From Rathayibacter sp. VKM Ac-2754 (GTDB taxonomy: Bacteria; Actinomycetota; Actinomycetes; Actinomycetales; Microbacteriaceae), in contig NZ_WUCC01000001.1 of assembly GCF_009807095.1 (NCBI RefSeq), positions 124,001-188,000 on the forward strand: 64,000 bases of DNA, given 5' to 3'. The translations under genes and the position numbers were made by a program. The notes beneath the pieces were generated by a model that was not told the origin of the DNA, made no database searches, and saw only the letters and a program-made list of their open reading frames with translations. Position 1 is the first letter of the stretch, and every line of letters begins with the position of its first letter. Shown here piece by piece: positions 27,600-38,692 of the stretch.

Positions 27600-28918
27600 C
27601 GGAGGAGCCCTTCGTAGTGGCGCTGCTGCAGCTGCGAGTCGATCTGCTTCACCGTCTCGAGTCCGACTCCGACGATGATCAGGATCGACGTGCCGCCGAA
27701 GGGGAAGTTCTGGTTCGCACCGACGAGCGCCAGGGCGATGAGCGGCACCAGGGCGATCAGGCCGAGGTAGACCGAGCCGGGCAGCGTCACCCGGGTCAGC
27801 ACGTAGTTCAGGTACTCCGCGGTCGGCCGACCGGCGCGGATGCCGGGGATGAAGCCGCCGTAGCGCTTCATGTTGTCGGCGACCTCGTCGGGGTTGAACG
27901 TGATCGCGACGTAGAAGTAGGTGAACCCGACGATCAGGAGGAAGTAGAGCGCCATGTAGAGCGGGTGGTCGCCCTGCGTCAGGTAGTTGGTGATCCAGGT
28001 CACCCAGCCGGGTGCCTCCTGGCCGGCCGCCGGCTGGTTGAACTGGGCGATCAGCGCGGGGAGGTAGAGCAGCGAGGACGCGAAGATGACGGGCACGACG
28101 CCGGCCATGTTCACCTTGATCGGGATGTAGGTGTTGTTGCCGCCGTACGTGCGGCGTCCGACCATCCGCTTGGCGTACTGGACCGGGATGCGCCGCTGCG
28201 ACTGCTCGACGAAGACGACCGCCACCACCAGCACGAGGCCGATGCCGAGGACCAGCAGGAAGGTCTCGAAGCCGCGCGACTGCGCGATCGACCAGAGCGA
28301 GGTGGGGAACTGGGCCGCGATCGAGGTGAAGATCAGCAGCGACATGCCGTTGCCGATGCCGCGCTCGGTGATGAGCTCGCCCATCCACATGATGATGCCG
28401 GTGCCCGCCGTCATGGTGATGACCATGAGGAGGATCGAGTACCACTCGTCGGTGATGATGAGCGCCGAGCACTCGGGGACGCCCGAGTTGCCGAAGAGGG
28501 CACCGGAGCGGGCGACCGTGATGAGGGTGGTCGACTGCAGGACGCCGAGCGCGATCGTGAGATAGCGGGTGTACTGCGTCAGCTTCGCCTGACCGGACTG
28601 CCCCTCCTTGTAGAGGGTCTCGAAGTGCGGGATGACCACGCGCAGCAGCTGCACGATGATCGACGCCGTGATGTACGGCATGATCCCGAGCGCGAAGATC
28701 GACAGCTGGAGCAGGGCTCCACCGCTGAAGAGGTTCACGAGCTCGTAGAGACCCGAGGTGCCCTGGTTGCCGGCGAGACAGGCCTGCACGGCGCTGAAGT
28801 CGACGAACGGAGCAGGGATGAAGGATCCCAGCCGGAAGATCGCCACGATCGCGAGAGTGAAGCCGATCTTACGGCGGAGGTCGGGGGTGCGGAAGATCCG
28901 CGCAACGGCGCCAAACAC
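27596..28918 (-). CDS. secY: protein translocase subunit SecY
   Basis: The channel subunit of the Sec translocon, 440 residues with ten predicted membrane segments. RIGSFIPAP-like [13 protein letters not shown] at the first segment, [17 protein letters not shown] (plug/TM2), [24 protein letters not shown], and the cytoplasmic loop [17 protein letters not shown] are conserved. It starts at a GTG. It is separated from rplO by a 121-bp gap with a nested hairpin, unlike the tight spacing in many spc operons. Confidence 0.97.
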   Translation of the reverse strand: MFGAVARIFRTPDLRRKIGFTLAIVAIFRLGSFIPAPFVDFSAVQACLAGNQGTSGLYELVNLFSGGALLQLSIFALGIMPYITASIIVQLLRVVIPHFETLYKEGQSGQAKLTQYTRYLTIALGVLQSTTLITVARSGALFGNSGVPECSALIITDEWYSILLMVITMTAGTGIIMWMGELITERGIGNGMSLLIFTSIAAQFPTSLWSIAQSRGFETFLLVLGIGLVLVVAVVFVEQSQRRIPVQYAKRMVGRRTYGGNNTYIPIKVNMAGVVPVIFASSLLYLPALIAQFNQPAAGQEAPGWVTWITNYLTQGDHPLYMALYFLLIVGFTYFYVAITFNPDEVADNMKRYGGFIPGIRAGRPTAEYLNYVLTRVTLPGSVYLGLIALVPLIALALVGANQNFPFGGTSILIIVGVGLETVKQIDSQLQQRHYEGLLR

Positions 28919-28957
28919 TACCTAAGGTCTCCTGCTCAGTTCTTGGTGCGGGATACA

Positions 28958-29024
28958 GGTCGAGCTTGCCACCCGCTCTCCACGGGTCCGTGACCCGTGG
29001 GGAGTCGGCGTGACAAGCTCGACC
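28958..29024 (-). terminator. nested stem-loop between rplO and secY
   Basis: An outer perfect 11-bp stem (GGTCGAGCTTG 28958-28968, CAAGCTCGACC 29014-29024) encloses an inner 8-bp stem CCACGGGT/ACCCGTGG (28980-28987, 28993-29000) with a CCGTG loop. It begins 16 bp after the rplO stop. It could terminate or attenuate the spc transcript before secY-adk-map, or stabilise the upstream message. No T-run is present. Confidence 0.65.
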
Positions 29025-29039
29025 GACAAGCTGCTGGTG

Positions 29040-29567
29040 CTACTTGATGGATCCGCCCGCAGCGACGATCTTCTGCTCCGCGGAGCTGGAGACCTTGTCG
29101 ACCGCGACGTTCAGCTTAACCGCAATGTCGCCGTCGCCGAGGACCTTCACCTTTTCGTTCTTGCGAACGGCACCCTTGGCGACGAGGTCGCCGATGGTGA
29201 CGTCACCGCCCTGGGGGTACAGCTCGGCGAGAGCGGAGAGGTTCACGACCTGGTACTCGACGCGGAACGGGTTCTTGAACCCGCGCAGCTTCGGGGTGCG
29301 CATGTGCAGCGGCATCTGCCCACCCTCGAAGCCGACGCGCACCTGGTAGCGGGCCTTGGTGCCCTTGGTGCCGCGACCGGCGGTCTTGCCCTTGGAGCCC
29401 TCACCGCGGCCGACGCGGGTCTTCGCCTTCTTCGCGCCGATGGCGGGACGGAGGTGGTGGACCTTGAGCACCTGCTCGCGGGTGGCGGGCGCCTCGGCGG
29501 CGCCCTTCTTGGTGGCGGCCTGCGTCGGAGTCGTGGACTCCGCGACGGCCTGGTTCTTCTCAGCCAT
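29040..29567 (-). CDS. rplO: 50S ribosomal protein L15
   Basis: A 175-residue late-assembly protein. The core starts near residue 33 with [20 protein letters not shown] and contains [19 protein letters not shown] and [20 protein letters not shown]. Residues 1-32 are an alanine/threonine-rich extension typical for this family of actinobacteria. ATG overlaps the rpmD stop by 1 bp (TAATG). Confidence 0.97.
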   Translation of the reverse strand: MAEKNQAVAESTTPTQAATKKGAAEAPATREQVLKVHHLRPAIGAKKAKTRVGRGEGSKGKTAGRGTKGTKARYQVRVGFEGGQMPLHMRTPKLRGFKNPFRVEYQVVNLSALAELYPQGGDVTIGDLVAKGAVRKNEKVKVLGDGDIAVKLNVAVDKVSSSAEQKIVAAGGSIK

Positions 29568-29749
29568 TAGTCAATCTCCTCGACCTTCACCAGGTGGGCG
29601 ACGGTCTTCACGTATCCGCGGTTCTGAGAGTTGTCCTCGCGGACGACGCTCTGACCGATCTTCCTGAGGCCGAGCGAGCGCAGCGTGTCGCGCTGGTACT
29701 GCTTCTCGCTGACCTTCGACTTGATCTGGGTCACCTTCAGCTGGGCCAT
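29567..29749 (-). CDS. rpmD: 50S ribosomal protein L30
   Basis: A 60-residue protein, [20 protein letters not shown] at the start, then [18 protein letters not shown] and HLVKVEEID at the end. Both junctions (rpsE stop and rplO start) overlap by one base, consistent with translational coupling. Confidence 0.96.
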   Translation of the reverse strand: MAQLKVTQIKSKVSEKQYQRDTLRSLGLRKIGQSVVREDNSQNRGYVKTVAHLVKVEEID

Positions 29750-30453
29750 CAGGAACCTGCCTTCGCGCTGGACGCGGCGGCGAGTGCATCGGCCTCGGCA
29801 CGGACCAGGCGCGGCGGGGCGACCTGGTCGAAGTCGAGACCACGACGAGCGGCGACGGCGCGCGGCTCCTCGAGCTGCTGCAGAGCAGTCACGGTCGCGT
29901 GGACGATGTTGATGGTGTTCGACGAGCCGAGCGACTTGCTCAGGACGTCGTGGATGCCGGCGCACTCGAGCACGGCGCGGACGGGACCGCCGGCGATGAC
30001 ACCGGTACCCGAGGACGCGGGACGCAGGAGCACGACACCGGCAGCGGCCTCACCCTGCACGGGGTGCGGGATGGTCGAGCCGACGCGCGGGACGCGGAAG
30101 AAGTTCTTCTTCGCCTCCTCGACGCCCTTGGAGATGGCGGTCGGGACCTCGCGGGCCTTGCCGTAGCCGACGCCCACCAGTCCGTTGCCGTCGCCGACGA
30201 CGACGAGAGCGGTGAAGCTGAAGCGACGACCGCCCTTGACGACCTTCGACACGCGGTTGATGGTCACGACGCGCTCGAGGAACTGGCTCTTGTCGGAGTC
30301 ACGCCCTCCACGGTCACGGCCGCCCTGGTTGCGGTCACGGCCGCCGCGGCGAGGCTCGCGAGCCTCCTGCTGCGGCTGCGTGGACGCAGCGGTCTCGACG
30401 GGGGCCTCCGACACAGCGGCGACCTCGGGTTCCTTGTTCTCTGCCGCGCTCAC
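29749..30453 (-). CDS. rpsE: 30S ribosomal protein S5
   Basis: A 234-residue protein important for decoding fidelity. The double-stranded RNA-binding part starts at about 57 ([22 protein letters not shown]) and the [23 protein letters not shown] loop, where spectinomycin-resistance changes occur in other species, is wild-type-looking. Residues 1-55 form an acidic then Arg/Gly-rich extension ([20 protein letters not shown]), more marked than in most bacteria. It starts at a GTG overlapping the rplR stop. Confidence 0.97.
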   Translation of the reverse strand: MSAAENKEPEVAAVSEAPVETAASTQPQQEAREPRRGGRDRNQGGRDRGGRDSDKSQFLERVVTINRVSKVVKGGRRFSFTALVVVGDGNGLVGVGYGKAREVPTAISKGVEEAKKNFFRVPRVGSTIPHPVQGEAAAGVVLLRPASSGTGVIAGGPVRAVLECAGIHDVLSKSLGSSNTINIVHATVTALQQLEEPRAVAARRGLDFDQVAPPRLVRAEADALAAASSAKAGS

Positions 30454-30821
30454 AGGTTGAGCCCTGCCTCTCGTGCTCCATCGGCGATCGCGGCGACGCG
30501 ACCGGCGTACTTGTTGCCTCCGCGGTCGAAGACGACCGCCTCGACACCGGCGTTCTTGGCGCGCTCGGCGACGAGCTCGCCGACCTTGCGGGCCTTGGCG
30601 GTCTTGTCACCGTCGAACACGCGGAGGTCGGCCTCGAGGGTCGACGCGGACGCGAGGGTACGACCCTGGGCGTCGTCGACGACCTGCACGAAGACGTGGC
30701 GGGCCGAGCGGTTGACGACGAGGCGGGGACGCTCCGCCGATCCGACGACCTTCTTGCGCAGACGGTCGTGACGACGACCGCGCGCGGCGGACTTGCTCTT
30801 TCCTCTGGTTCCGAGTCCCAT
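30450..30821 (-). CDS. rplR: 50S ribosomal protein L18
   Basis: Binds 5S rRNA with L5. The protein is 123 residues from the ATG at 30821 ([20 protein letters not shown]). A GTG at 30827 overlapping the rplF stop as GTGA, with GGAAAG 8 nt upstream, is an equally good start and adds two residues. [20 protein letters not shown] and [20 protein letters not shown] are conserved. Confidence 0.95.
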   Translation of the reverse strand: MGLGTRGKSKSAARGRRHDRLRKKVVGSAERPRLVVNRSARHVFVQVVDDAQGRTLASASTLEADLRVFDGDKTAKARKVGELVAERAKNAGVEAVVFDRGGNKYAGRVAAIADGAREAGLNL

Positions 30822-30823
30822 GA

Positions 30824-31360
30824 TCACTTACCGCTCTTTCCGGCCTTGCGGCGAACGACCTCGCCGGCGTAGCGCACGCCCTTGCCCTTGTAGGGCTCGG
30901 GCTTGCGGATCTTACGAATGTTGGCGGCCACTTCACCGACGGCCTGCTTCGAGATGCCGTGCACGGTGAGCTTGTTGTTGCCCTCGACCGTGAACGAGAT
31001 GCCCGCGGGCGGGGTGACGACGACCGGGTGCGAGAAGCCGAGCGCGAACTCGATGTCCGAGCCCTTGGCCAGCACGCGGTAGCCGGTGCCGACGACCTCG
31101 AGGCCCTTGGAGTAGCCCTGCGTGACGCCGATGATGTCGTTCGCGATGAGCGTGCGGGTGAGGCCGTGGAGCGAGCGCGACTCGCGCTCGTCGTCGGGAC
31201 GCGAGACGAGCACCTGGGTGCCCTCGACGGAGACCTGGATGGGGCTGGCGACCGGGACGGTCAGCTCACCCTTGGGGCCCTTGACGGTCACGACGGATCC
31301 GGCGACGGAGACGTCGACGCCCGCCGGGATCTCGATGGGGAGTCTTCCAATACGCGACAT
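30824..31360 (-). CDS. rplF: 50S ribosomal protein L6
   Basis: A 178-residue protein near the GTPase centre. [19 protein letters not shown] at the start, [14 protein letters not shown] in the second domain, and the C-terminal signature [19 protein letters not shown] identify it. It follows rpsH in the operon with a 6-bp gap. Confidence 0.97.
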   Translation of the reverse strand: MSRIGRLPIEIPAGVDVSVAGSVVTVKGPKGELTVPVASPIQVSVEGTQVLVSRPDDERESRSLHGLTRTLIANDIIGVTQGYSKGLEVVGTGYRVLAKGSDIEFALGFSHPVVVTPPAGISFTVEGNNKLTVHGISKQAVGEVAANIRKIRKPEPYKGKGVRYAGEVVRRKAGKSGK

Positions 31361-31366
31361 GAGGGA

Positions 31367-31765
31367 TTACCACACGTAGGCGAGGACTTCCCCACCCACG
31401 CCCTTCTTCTCGGCCTGGCGGTCGGTCAGCAGACCGCTCGACGTGGACAGGATCGCGACGCCGAGGCCGCCGAGCACGGTGGGGATCTCGGTGGACTTCG
31501 CGTAGACGCGGAGACCCGGCTTCGAGACCCGCTTGATGCCGGCGATCGAGCGCTCGCGGTTCGGGCCGTACTTGAGGGAGATGGAGAGCGTCGTGCCGAC
31601 GCGCGCCTCCTCGACCTTCCAGTCGGCGATGTAGCCCTCGCGCTTGAGGATCTCGGCGATGTGCGCCTTGAGCTTCGAGCCGGGGAGGGCGATGGAGTCG
31701 TGGTGCGCGGAGTTCGCGTTACGGATTCTGGTCAGCAGATCTGCGACCGGATCAGTCATGGTCAT
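31367..31765 (-). CDS. rpsH: 30S ribosomal protein S8
   Basis: A 132-residue protein that binds the 16S central domain; in several bacteria it represses the spc operon by binding the rplE region. [20 protein letters not shown] starts the protein; a second ATG two codons later (31759) is possible. The tail is [22 protein letters not shown]. The gene is preceded by an unusual 254-bp gap where rpsN would be expected. Confidence 0.97.
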   Translation of the reverse strand: MTMTDPVADLLTRIRNANSAHHDSIALPGSKLKAHIAEILKREGYIADWKVEEARVGTTLSISLKYGPNRERSIAGIKRVSKPGLRVYAKSTEIPTVLGGLGVAILSTSSGLLTDRQAEKKGVGGEVLAYVW

Positions 31766-32019
31766 GGCTGATGGTGCCTTTCTCGCCTGGTTTCGGCACC
31801 CTTTACAAGAGTGACGACCTGTGGTGTGGGACGGCGCCGACGACGTCGACGCCCAGGCGGCCGCGCGTGCGCAGGCCAACGAACCATGGTACATGGCTGA
31901 AGGCCGACGGTCGAGGCCGATATTCCGGAGAGAGCAGCCCTCCTCCGTCGCGGACGACACGAGAGGGGTACGACAGAGCCGGGGAGCGGTTCGCACCACC
32001 CCCCGGCCCGGGTTCCTTG
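31766..32019. other. gap between rplE and rpsH lacking rpsN
   Basis: No reading frame in this stretch resembles S14: the CxxC...CxxC zinc motif and the GRP...RKFGLCR core are absent on both strands. The minus-strand frame reads through low-quality GC-rich codons. A possible minus-strand promoter is present (weak TCGACC, 17 bp, TACCAT near 31880-31910), which could drive rpsH onward. S14 must be encoded elsewhere, as I recall for other Microbacteriaceae, where it is found with rpmB/rpmG. Confidence 0.6.
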
Positions 32020-32604
32020 CTACGCGTTGTCCGCCGACTTGAACGGGAAGCCGAGCTGCTTGAGCAGCGCGCGACCCTCGTCGTCGGTCTTCGCGGTGGT
32101 CACGACGGTCACATCGAAGCCGCGGACGCGGTCGATGCGGTCCTGGTCGATCTCGTGGAAGATCGACTGCTCCGTGATGCCGAAGGTGTAGTTGCCGTTG
32201 CCGTCGAACTGGCGGTCCGACAGTCCGCGGAAGTCGCGGATGCGGGGCAGCGCCACCGAGAGCAGGCGGTCCAGGAACTCCCACGCGCGGTCACCGCGGA
32301 GGGTGACGTGCGCGCCGATGGCCTGGCCCTCGCGCAGCTTGAACTGAGCGATGGACTTGCGGGCCTTGGTGACCTGCGGCTTCTGGCCGGTGATCGCGGT
32401 GAGGTCCTTGATGGCGCCGTCGATGATCTTGCCGTCGCGGGCAGCCTCACCGACGCCGGTGTTCACGACGACCTTGACCAGGCCGGGGACCTGGTGGACG
32501 TTCGTAAAGCCGAACTGCTCCTTGAGCGTGCTGATGATCTCGGCCTGGTACTTGGCCTTCAGCCGCGGCTGAACCTTCGCAGCCACTGCGGTGGTGTCAG
32601 TCAT
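32020..32604 (-). CDS. rplE: 50S ribosomal protein L5
   Basis: A 5S rRNA-binding protein of 194 residues. [44 protein letters not shown], and [21 protein letters not shown] are conserved. The C-terminus ([15 protein letters not shown]) is complete. The ATG overlaps the rplX stop by 1 bp. Confidence 0.97.
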   Translation of the reverse strand: MTDTTAVAAKVQPRLKAKYQAEIISTLKEQFGFTNVHQVPGLVKVVVNTGVGEAARDGKIIDGAIKDLTAITGQKPQVTKARKSIAQFKLREGQAIGAHVTLRGDRAWEFLDRLLSVALPRIRDFRGLSDRQFDGNGNYTFGITEQSIFHEIDQDRIDRVRGFDVTVVTTAKTDDEGRALLKQLGFPFKSADNA

Positions 32605-32963
32605 TACAGTTCCTCACCCGACCCCTTCGCGTAGCGCACGCGAACGGTCTTGGTCACGCCGTCCTTCGTGACGGCCACGTTGCGGTGGCCGACACGGGTC
32701 GGCTTCTTGGTCTTCGGGTCGACGACCGCGACGTTGGAGATGTGGATCGGAGCCTCGACGGTCTCGATGCCGCCCTCCTTCGATCCGCGCTGCGACTGGC
32801 CGACGCGGGTGTGCTTCTTGACGAAGTTCACTCCCTCGACGACGACGCGGTTGCGCTCGACCAGGACCTCGAGGACCTTGCCCTGCTTGCCGCGGTCTCC
32901 GCCGCGGGCCTGGGTAGCGCCCGAGATGACCTGGACGAGGTCACCCTTCTTGATCTTGGCCAT
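32604..32963 (-). CDS. rplX: 50S ribosomal protein L24
   Basis: An assembly-initiating protein of 119 residues with a KOW motif at the start ([30 protein letters not shown]). The segment [20 protein letters not shown] is typical. Two bases separate it from rplN. Confidence 0.97.
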   Translation of the reverse strand: MAKIKKGDLVQVISGATQARGGDRGKQGKVLEVLVERNRVVVEGVNFVKKHTRVGQSQRGSKEGGIETVEAPIHISNVAVVDPKTKKPTRVGHRNVAVTKDGVTKTVRVRYAKGSGEEL

Positions 32964-32965
32964 GA

Positions 32966-33334
32966 CTAGATAACCTCCGGTGCCAGCGAGACGATCTTCA
33001 TGAACTTCTTGTCACGGAGCTCGCGACCGACCGGTCCGAAGATGCGGGTGCCGCGGGGGTCCCCGTCGTTCTTCAGGATCACGGCGGCGTTCTCGTCGAA
33101 CTTGATGTACGAGCCGTCGGGACGACGGGTCTGCTTGATGGTCCGGACGATGACCGCCTTGACGACGTCGCCCTTCTTGACGTTGCCACCGGGGATCGCG
33201 TCCTTGACGGTGGCGACGATGATGTCACCGAGGCCCGCGTAGCGGCGGCCGGAGCCTCCGAGGACGCGGATGGTGAGGAGTTCCTTGGCGCCGGTGTTGT
33301 CGGCGACCTTCACTCGGGATTCTTGCTGAAGCAT
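32966..33334 (-). CDS. rplN: 50S ribosomal protein L14
   Basis: A 122-residue beta-barrel protein starting [20 protein letters not shown], with [26 protein letters not shown]-type sequence and [22 protein letters not shown] 33-bp gap separates it from rpsQ upstream. Confidence 0.97.
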   Translation of the reverse strand: MLQQESRVKVADNTGAKELLTIRVLGGSGRRYAGLGDIIVATVKDAIPGGNVKKGDVVKAVIVRTIKQTRRPDGSYIKFDENAAVILKNDGDPRGTRIFGPVGRELRDKKFMKIVSLAPEVI

Positions 33335-33367
33335 GTGTCTCTCCTGCTAACTCAAGTAGGCCGCGGC

Positions 33368-33682
33368 CTACTTGGCCTTCTCGAGGATCTCGACCAGGCG
33401 CCAGCGCTTCGTGGCGCTGAGGGGACGGGTCTCGCTGATGACGACGAGGTCGCCGATGCCCGCGGTGTTCGACTCGTCGTGAGCCTTGACCTTGGACGTG
33501 CGGCGGATGACCTTGCCGTACAGGGGGTGCTTCACGCGGTCCTCGACCTCGACGACGATGGTCTTGTCCATCTTGTCGCTGGTCACGTAGCCGCGGCGGG
33601 TCTTGCGGTAGCCGCGAGCGCCCTCCTGCTTGACGTCGTGGGCGGCCGACTCGTGGCCGGCGGTGTCATTGACGGTTGCCAT
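33368..33682 (-). CDS. rpsQ: 30S ribosomal protein S17
   Basis: A 104-residue OB-fold protein. The core begins at about 24 ([20 protein letters not shown]) after a short acidic/histidine-containing N-terminal extension. [21 protein letters not shown] and the C-terminal [16 protein letters not shown] are standard. Confidence 0.97.
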   Translation of the reverse strand: MATVNDTAGHESAAHDVKQEGARGYRKTRRGYVTSDKMDKTIVVEVEDRVKHPLYGKVIRRTSKVKAHDESNTAGIGDLVVISETRPLSATKRWRLVEILEKAK

Positions 33683-34008
33683 TACTTGGCCTCCTCGTTC
33701 GACTCGGGCGCCTCGACCTCGGCCTTGGCGGCCTTCTTGGTCTTGGGCTTCTTCTCCGCCTTGGCCGGGGCCTCGACGGGTGCGGGGGTGGCACGGATGC
33801 CCAGCTCGCGCTCACGGATGACCGTGTAGATGCGGGCGATGTCGCGCTTGACGGCACGCAGGCGGCCGTTGGTGTCCAGCTGGCCGGTGGCCGACTGGAA
33901 GCGGAGGTTGAACAGCTCCTCCTTGGCCTTCTTCAGCTCCGTGACGAGACGCTCGTCCTCGAAGGTGTCGAGCTCGGTGGGGACGAGCTCCTTGGATCCG
34001 ATCGCCAT
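33682..34008 (-). CDS. rpmC: 50S ribosomal protein L29, with long tail
   Basis: A 108-residue protein in which residues 1-70 are L29 ([40 protein letters not shown]). The rest is a Lys/Ala/Glu-rich tail ([20 protein letters not shown]). Typical L29 is about 65-80 residues, so the tail is an addition. The ATG at 34008 overlaps the rplP stop (TAATG). L29 sits at the peptide exit, near trigger-factor and SRP sites, so the charged tail could lie there (inference). Confidence 0.96.
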   Translation of the reverse strand: MAIGSKELVPTELDTFEDERLVTELKKAKEELFNLRFQSATGQLDTNGRLRAVKRDIARIYTVIRERELGIRATPAPVEAPAKAEKKPKTKKAAKAEVEAPESNEEAK

Positions 34009-34427
34009 TACGCGTCTCCCTCCTCGCGCTTGATGATGCGTGCCTTCAGGGGCAGCTTGTGAATGGCACGAGTCATGGCTTCGCGAGCGAGCTTCTCCTC
34101 GACGCCGGCGACCTCGAAGAGGACGCGGCCCGGCTTGACGTTCGCGACCCACCACTCGGGCGAGCCCTTGCCGGAACCCATGCGGGTCTCGGCGGGCTTC
34201 TTGGTCAGCGGGCGGTCGGGGTAGATGTTGATCCACACCTTTCCACCGCGCTTGATGTGACGCGTCATGGCGATACGAGCGGACTCGATCTGACGGTTGG
34301 TCACGTAGGCGGGGGTGAGAGCCTGGATGCCGTACTCACCGAACGACACCTTGGTGCCACCGGTGGCCTGGCCGGAGCGGCCCGGGTGGTGCTGCTTGCG
34401 GTGCTTGACTCGACGGGGAATCAACAT
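34008..34427 (-). CDS. rplP: 50S ribosomal protein L16
   Basis: The 139-residue protein near the A site and peptidyl-transferase centre. [40 protein letters not shown], and [19 protein letters not shown] are conserved. It begins 2 bp after rpsC. Confidence 0.97.
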   Translation of the reverse strand: MLIPRRVKHRKQHHPGRSGQATGGTKVSFGEYGIQALTPAYVTNRQIESARIAMTRHIKRGGKVWINIYPDRPLTKKPAETRMGSGKGSPEWWVANVKPGRVLFEVAGVEEKLAREAMTRAIHKLPLKARIIKREEGDA

Positions 34428-34429
34428 GG

Positions 34430-35188
34430 TTATGCCTCAACTCCTGCGGCGACGGGCGCCTCGCTCTGCTGGCGAGGGGCGCGACGCGGTCGGTCGCTGC
34501 GCTCGGGGCGCGACGACTTGCTGTTCGCCTGCTCGCGAGCGAGCTCCTTGTTGGTGATGTCGCCCTTGTAGATCCAGACCTTCACGCCGATGCGGCCGAA
34601 GGTGGTCTTGGCCTCGTAGAACCCGTAGTCGATGTTCGCGCGGAGGGTGTGCAGCGGCACGCGTCCCTCGCGGTAGAACTCCGAGCGGCTCATCTCGGCG
34701 CCGCCGAGGCGGCCGGAGACCTGGATGCGGACGCCCTTGGCGCCGGCGCGCTGAGCACCCTGCAGACCCTTGCGCATCGCGCGGCGGAAGGCCACGCGGG
34801 CGGAGAGCTGCTCGGCGATGCCCTGGGCGACCAGCTGAGCCTCGGCCTCGGGGTTCTTGACCTCGAGGATGTTCAGCTGGATCTGCTTGGCCGTGAGCTT
34901 CTCGAGGTCGGCGCGGATGCGCTCGGCCTCGGCGCCGCGACGACCGATCACGATGCCCGGACGGGCGGTGTGGATGTCGACGCGGACGCGGTCACGGGTG
35001 CGCTCGATCTCGATGCGGGCGACGCCCGCACGGTCGAGCTGCGTGGCGAGGAGACGGCGGATCTTGACGTCCTCTGCGAGGAAGTCGCTGTACCGCTGGC
35101 CCTTCTTGGTGCTGTCGGAGAACCAGCGCGACACGTGGTCGGTGGTGATTCCCAGACGGAAACCGTAGGGGTTTACTTTCTGTCCCAT
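34430..35188 (-). CDS. rpsC: 30S ribosomal protein S3
   Basis: A 252-residue protein at the mRNA entry. The KH-type segment is [20 protein letters not shown], and the C-terminal domain contains [20 protein letters not shown] and [15 protein letters not shown]. The last 35 residues are a Ser/Arg/Pro-rich tail ending in [12 protein letters not shown] start overlapping the rplV stop. Confidence 0.97.
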   Translation of the reverse strand: MGQKVNPYGFRLGITTDHVSRWFSDSTKKGQRYSDFLAEDVKIRRLLATQLDRAGVARIEIERTRDRVRVDIHTARPGIVIGRRGAEAERIRADLEKLTAKQIQLNILEVKNPEAEAQLVAQGIAEQLSARVAFRRAMRKGLQGAQRAGAKGVRIQVSGRLGGAEMSRSEFYREGRVPLHTLRANIDYGFYEAKTTFGRIGVKVWIYKGDITNKELAREQANSKSSRPERSDRPRRAPRQQSEAPVAAGVEA

Positions 35189-35553
35189 TACTTGGTCCCC
35201 TCCTCAGGAGTGGCCAGCACGACGGTGATGTGGCTGGTGCGCTTGTTGATGCGGAAGGCACGACCCTGGGCACGGGGCTGGAATCGCTTGAGGGTGGTTC
35301 CCTCATCGACGAAGGCGCGGGACACGAACAGGTCCTGGTCGTCGAGGTACTCGTTCGAGGCATCGGCCTTGACGCGAGCGTTGGCCATCGCCGAGGCGAC
35401 GAGCTTGTAGACGGGCTCGGAAGCTCCCTGCTCAGCGAACTTCAGGATGGCCAGGGCCTCCTGAGCCTGCTTGCCGCGGATCAGGTTCACGACGCGGCGA
35501 GCCTTCTGGGGGGTGACGCGGATGTGTCGCACGCGTGCGATCGACTCCACCAT
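35188..35553 (-). CDS. rplV: 50S ribosomal protein L22
   Basis: The 121-residue exit-tunnel protein. [20 protein letters not shown] at the start and the extended loop with [20 protein letters not shown] at the C-terminus. The loop is where macrolide-resistance changes occur in other species; nothing unusual is visible. Confidence 0.97.
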   Translation of the reverse strand: MVESIARVRHIRVTPQKARRVVNLIRGKQAQEALAILKFAEQGASEPVYKLVASAMANARVKADASNEYLDDQDLFVSRAFVDEGTTLKRFQPRAQGRAFRINKRTSHITVVLATPEEGTK

Positions 35554-35578
35554 TTCTCTCCTCCTTCTCGTCGCCGCG

Positions 35579-35860
35579 TCAGCGGCGACGGCCCTTCTTG
35601 TCGTCCTTCTCGTGACCGCGGAAGGTCCGAGTGGGGGCGAACTCGCCGAGCTTGTGGCCGACCATGGTCTCGGTCACGAACACGGGGATGTGCTTGCGTC
35701 CGTCGTGGACCGCGATGGTGTGACCCAGCATCGCCGGGATGATCATCGAGCGGCGCGACCAGGTCTTGATGACGTTCTTGTTGCCGGCTTCGTTAGCGGT
35801 GAACACCTTGCGGAGCAGGTGGTCATCGACGAAGGGGCCCTTCTTGAGACTGCGAGGCAT
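35579..35860 (-). CDS. rpsS: 30S ribosomal protein S19
   Basis: A 93-residue head protein beginning [40 protein letters not shown] and [20 protein letters not shown] follow. It lies 12 bp after rplB and 25 bp before rplV. Confidence 0.97.
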   Translation of the reverse strand: MPRSLKKGPFVDDHLLRKVFTANEAGNKNVIKTWSRRSMIIPAMLGHTIAVHDGRKHIPVFVTETMVGHKLGEFAPTRTFRGHEKDDKKGRRR

Positions 35861-35872
35861 CTTCTACAACTC

Positions 35873-36712
<840 letters not shown>

Positions 36713-36740
36713 TGTCTGTTTTCCTCTACGCTTCTTCGGC

Positions 36741-37049
36741 TCAGCCGACGTTCGTGAAGATGTCGATGGAGCCGGACTTCAGCGTGACGATCGCGCGCTT
36801 GGTGTCCTTGCGCTTGCCGGTGCCGAACTTCGTGCGGCGGGTCTTGCCCTGACGGTTCAGCGTGTTGATCGACGCGACCTCGACTCCGAAGATCTTCTCG
36901 ATGGCGAGCTTGATCTCGGTCTTGTTCGAGCGCGGGTCGACGACGAAGGTGTACTTGCCCTCGTCGATCAGGCCGTAGGACTTCTCCGAGACCACGGGCG
37001 AGATGATGACGTCGCGGGGGTCCTTGTTGAACGCGGCGGACTGGCTCAT
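36741..37049 (-). CDS. rplW: 50S ribosomal protein L23
   Basis: A 102-residue protein at the tunnel exit, docking site for trigger factor and [23 protein letters not shown] at the start and [20 protein letters not shown] in the core. Overlaps rplD by 4 bp. Confidence 0.97.
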   Translation of the reverse strand: MSQSAAFNKDPRDVIISPVVSEKSYGLIDEGKYTFVVDPRSNKTEIKLAIEKIFGVEVASINTLNRQGKTRRTKFGTGKRKDTKRAIVTLKSGSIDIFTNVG

Positions 37050-37696
37050 GCGTTCACCTCTTCCTTCTTGGACTTGGCGGCGACGAACGCCTCGAGCGCG
37101 GCCTTCGAGAAGACGATGTCGTCCGAGACGAGCACGTCGTAGGCGTTGAGCTGGTCGACCGGCAGGATGTGCACGAACGGCACGTTGCGCAGCGACAGCT
37201 CGGCGATGAAGTCGTCGCGCTCGAGGACCACGAGGACGTTGCGCGACACCGAGAGGGCGTCGAGCAGGACGAGGACGTCCTTGGTCTTCGGGGTGTCGCC
37301 GAGGGCGAGGGACTCGACCGCGTGGAGGCGGGCGCCGCGAGCGCGGTCCGAGAGAGCGCCGAGCAGAGCCGCGGCGATCATCTTCTTGGGGGTGCGCTGC
37401 GCGTAGTTGCGCGGGTTCGGTCCGTGGACGATTCCACCACCGGTCATGTGCGGGGCGCGGATCGAGCCCTGACGAGCGCGGCCGGTTCCCTTCTGCTTGA
37501 ACGGCTTGCGACCGGCTCCGGAGACCTCGCCACGGTTCTTCGTGGAGTGGGTGCCCTGACGCGCGGCGGCGAGCTGCGCGACGACGACCTGGTGGATCAG
37601 GGGGACGTTGGTCTCGACGTCGAAGAGCTCGGCGGGGAGCTCGAACGAGCCCGACTTCTGGCCCTTGACGTCGATGATGTCGATAGAGGTAGCCAT
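37046..37696 (-). CDS. rplD: 50S ribosomal protein L4
   Basis: A 216-residue protein whose loop lines the exit tunnel ([20 protein letters not shown] and [20 protein letters not shown]). In several bacteria L4 represses the S10 operon; the long leader upstream of rpsJ would be the place for such control but no known hairpin is recognised. Four bases separate it from rplC. Confidence 0.97.
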   Translation of the reverse strand: MATSIDIIDVKGQKSGSFELPAELFDVETNVPLIHQVVVAQLAAARQGTHSTKNRGEVSGAGRKPFKQKGTGRARQGSIRAPHMTGGGIVHGPNPRNYAQRTPKKMIAAALLGALSDRARGARLHAVESLALGDTPKTKDVLVLLDALSVSRNVLVVLERDDFIAELSLRNVPFVHILPVDQLNAYDVLVSDDIVFSKAALEAFVAAKSKKEEVNA

Positions 37697-37700
37697 GGAA

Positions 37701-38369
37701 CTACGCTCCCTTCACGGCGTTGCGAACGAACACGAGGCGACCGCGAGCTCCGGGGACGGCGCCCTTGACGAGCAGCAGACCCTTCTCGGCGTCGACGGAG
37801 TGCACCTTGAGGTTGAGCACGGTGACGCGCTCGCCACCCATGCGGCCCGCCATGCGCATGCCCTTGAAGACACGGCTGGGGGTCGAGGAGGCACCGATCG
37901 AACCGGGCTTGCGGTGGTTGCGGTGGGAACCGTGCGAGGACGAGACGCCCTTGAAGTTGTGACGCTTCATCACACCGGCGAAGCCCTTGCCCTTGCTGGT
38001 GCCGACGACGTCGACCTTGGTGCCGGCCTCGAAGACGGCGTCCACGGTGAGCTCCTGGCCGGCCGAGTAGTCGGCGGCGTCGGAGGTGCGGACCTCGGTG
38101 AGGTGGCGGCGGGGGGTGACACCCGCGGCGTCGAAGTGTCCGGCGGAGGGCTTGTTCACCTTGCGCGGGTCGATGGCGCCGGCGGCGATCTGGACGGCGG
38201 TGTAGCCGTCCTTCTCCTCCGTGCGGACCTGGGTCACGACGTTGGGGCTGATCTCGATGACCGTGACGGGGACGAGCTTGTTGTTCTCGTCCCAGACCTG
38301 GGTCATGCCGAGCTTGGTGCCCAGGAGGCCCTTGCTGGTCTTCAGCGTGGGGGAAACAGTGACAGACAT
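37701..38369 (-). CDS. rplC: 50S ribosomal protein L3
   Basis: A 222-residue early-assembly protein. [40 protein letters not shown], the glutamine-free [20 protein letters not shown] and [20 protein letters not shown] segments are seen. 14 bp after rpsJ. Confidence 0.97.
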   Translation of the reverse strand: MSVTVSPTLKTSKGLLGTKLGMTQVWDENNKLVPVTVIEISPNVVTQVRTEEKDGYTAVQIAAGAIDPRKVNKPSAGHFDAAGVTPRRHLTEVRTSDAADYSAGQELTVDAVFEAGTKVDVVGTSKGKGFAGVMKRHNFKGVSSSHGSHRNHRKPGSIGASSTPSRVFKGMRMAGRMGGERVTVLNLKVHSVDAEKGLLLVKGAVPGARGRLVFVRNAVKGA

Positions 38370-38383
38370 GGTGGCACTCCTCC

Positions 38384-38692
38384 TTAGAGCTTGATCTCGA
38401 TGTTGACGTCGGCCGGCAGGTCGAGTCGCATGAGCGAGTCGACGGCCTTGGGCGTCGGGTCGATGATGTCGATGAGGCGCTTGTGGGTGCGCATCTCGAA
38501 GTGCTCCCGGCTGTCCTTGTACTTGTGAGGCGAACGGATCACGCAGACCACGTTCTTCTCGGTCGGAAGCGGCACGGGGCCGACGACCGTTGCTCCGGCA
38601 CGGGTGACCGTGTCGACGATCTTGCGCGCCGACGTGTCGATGACCTCGTGGTCGTACGACTTCAGTCGGATGCGGATCTTCTGTCCCGCCAT
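38384..38692 (-). CDS. rpsJ: 30S ribosomal protein S10
   Basis: A 102-residue protein, also known as NusE for its antitermination role. [20 protein letters not shown] at the start, [20 protein letters not shown] and [20 protein letters not shown] follow. First gene of the S10 block (rpsJ to rpsQ). Confidence 0.98.
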   Translation of the reverse strand: MAGQKIRIRLKSYDHEVIDTSARKIVDTVTRAGATVVGPVPLPTEKNVVCVIRSPHKYKDSREHFEMRTHKRLIDIIDPTPKAVDSLMRLDLPADVNIEIKL

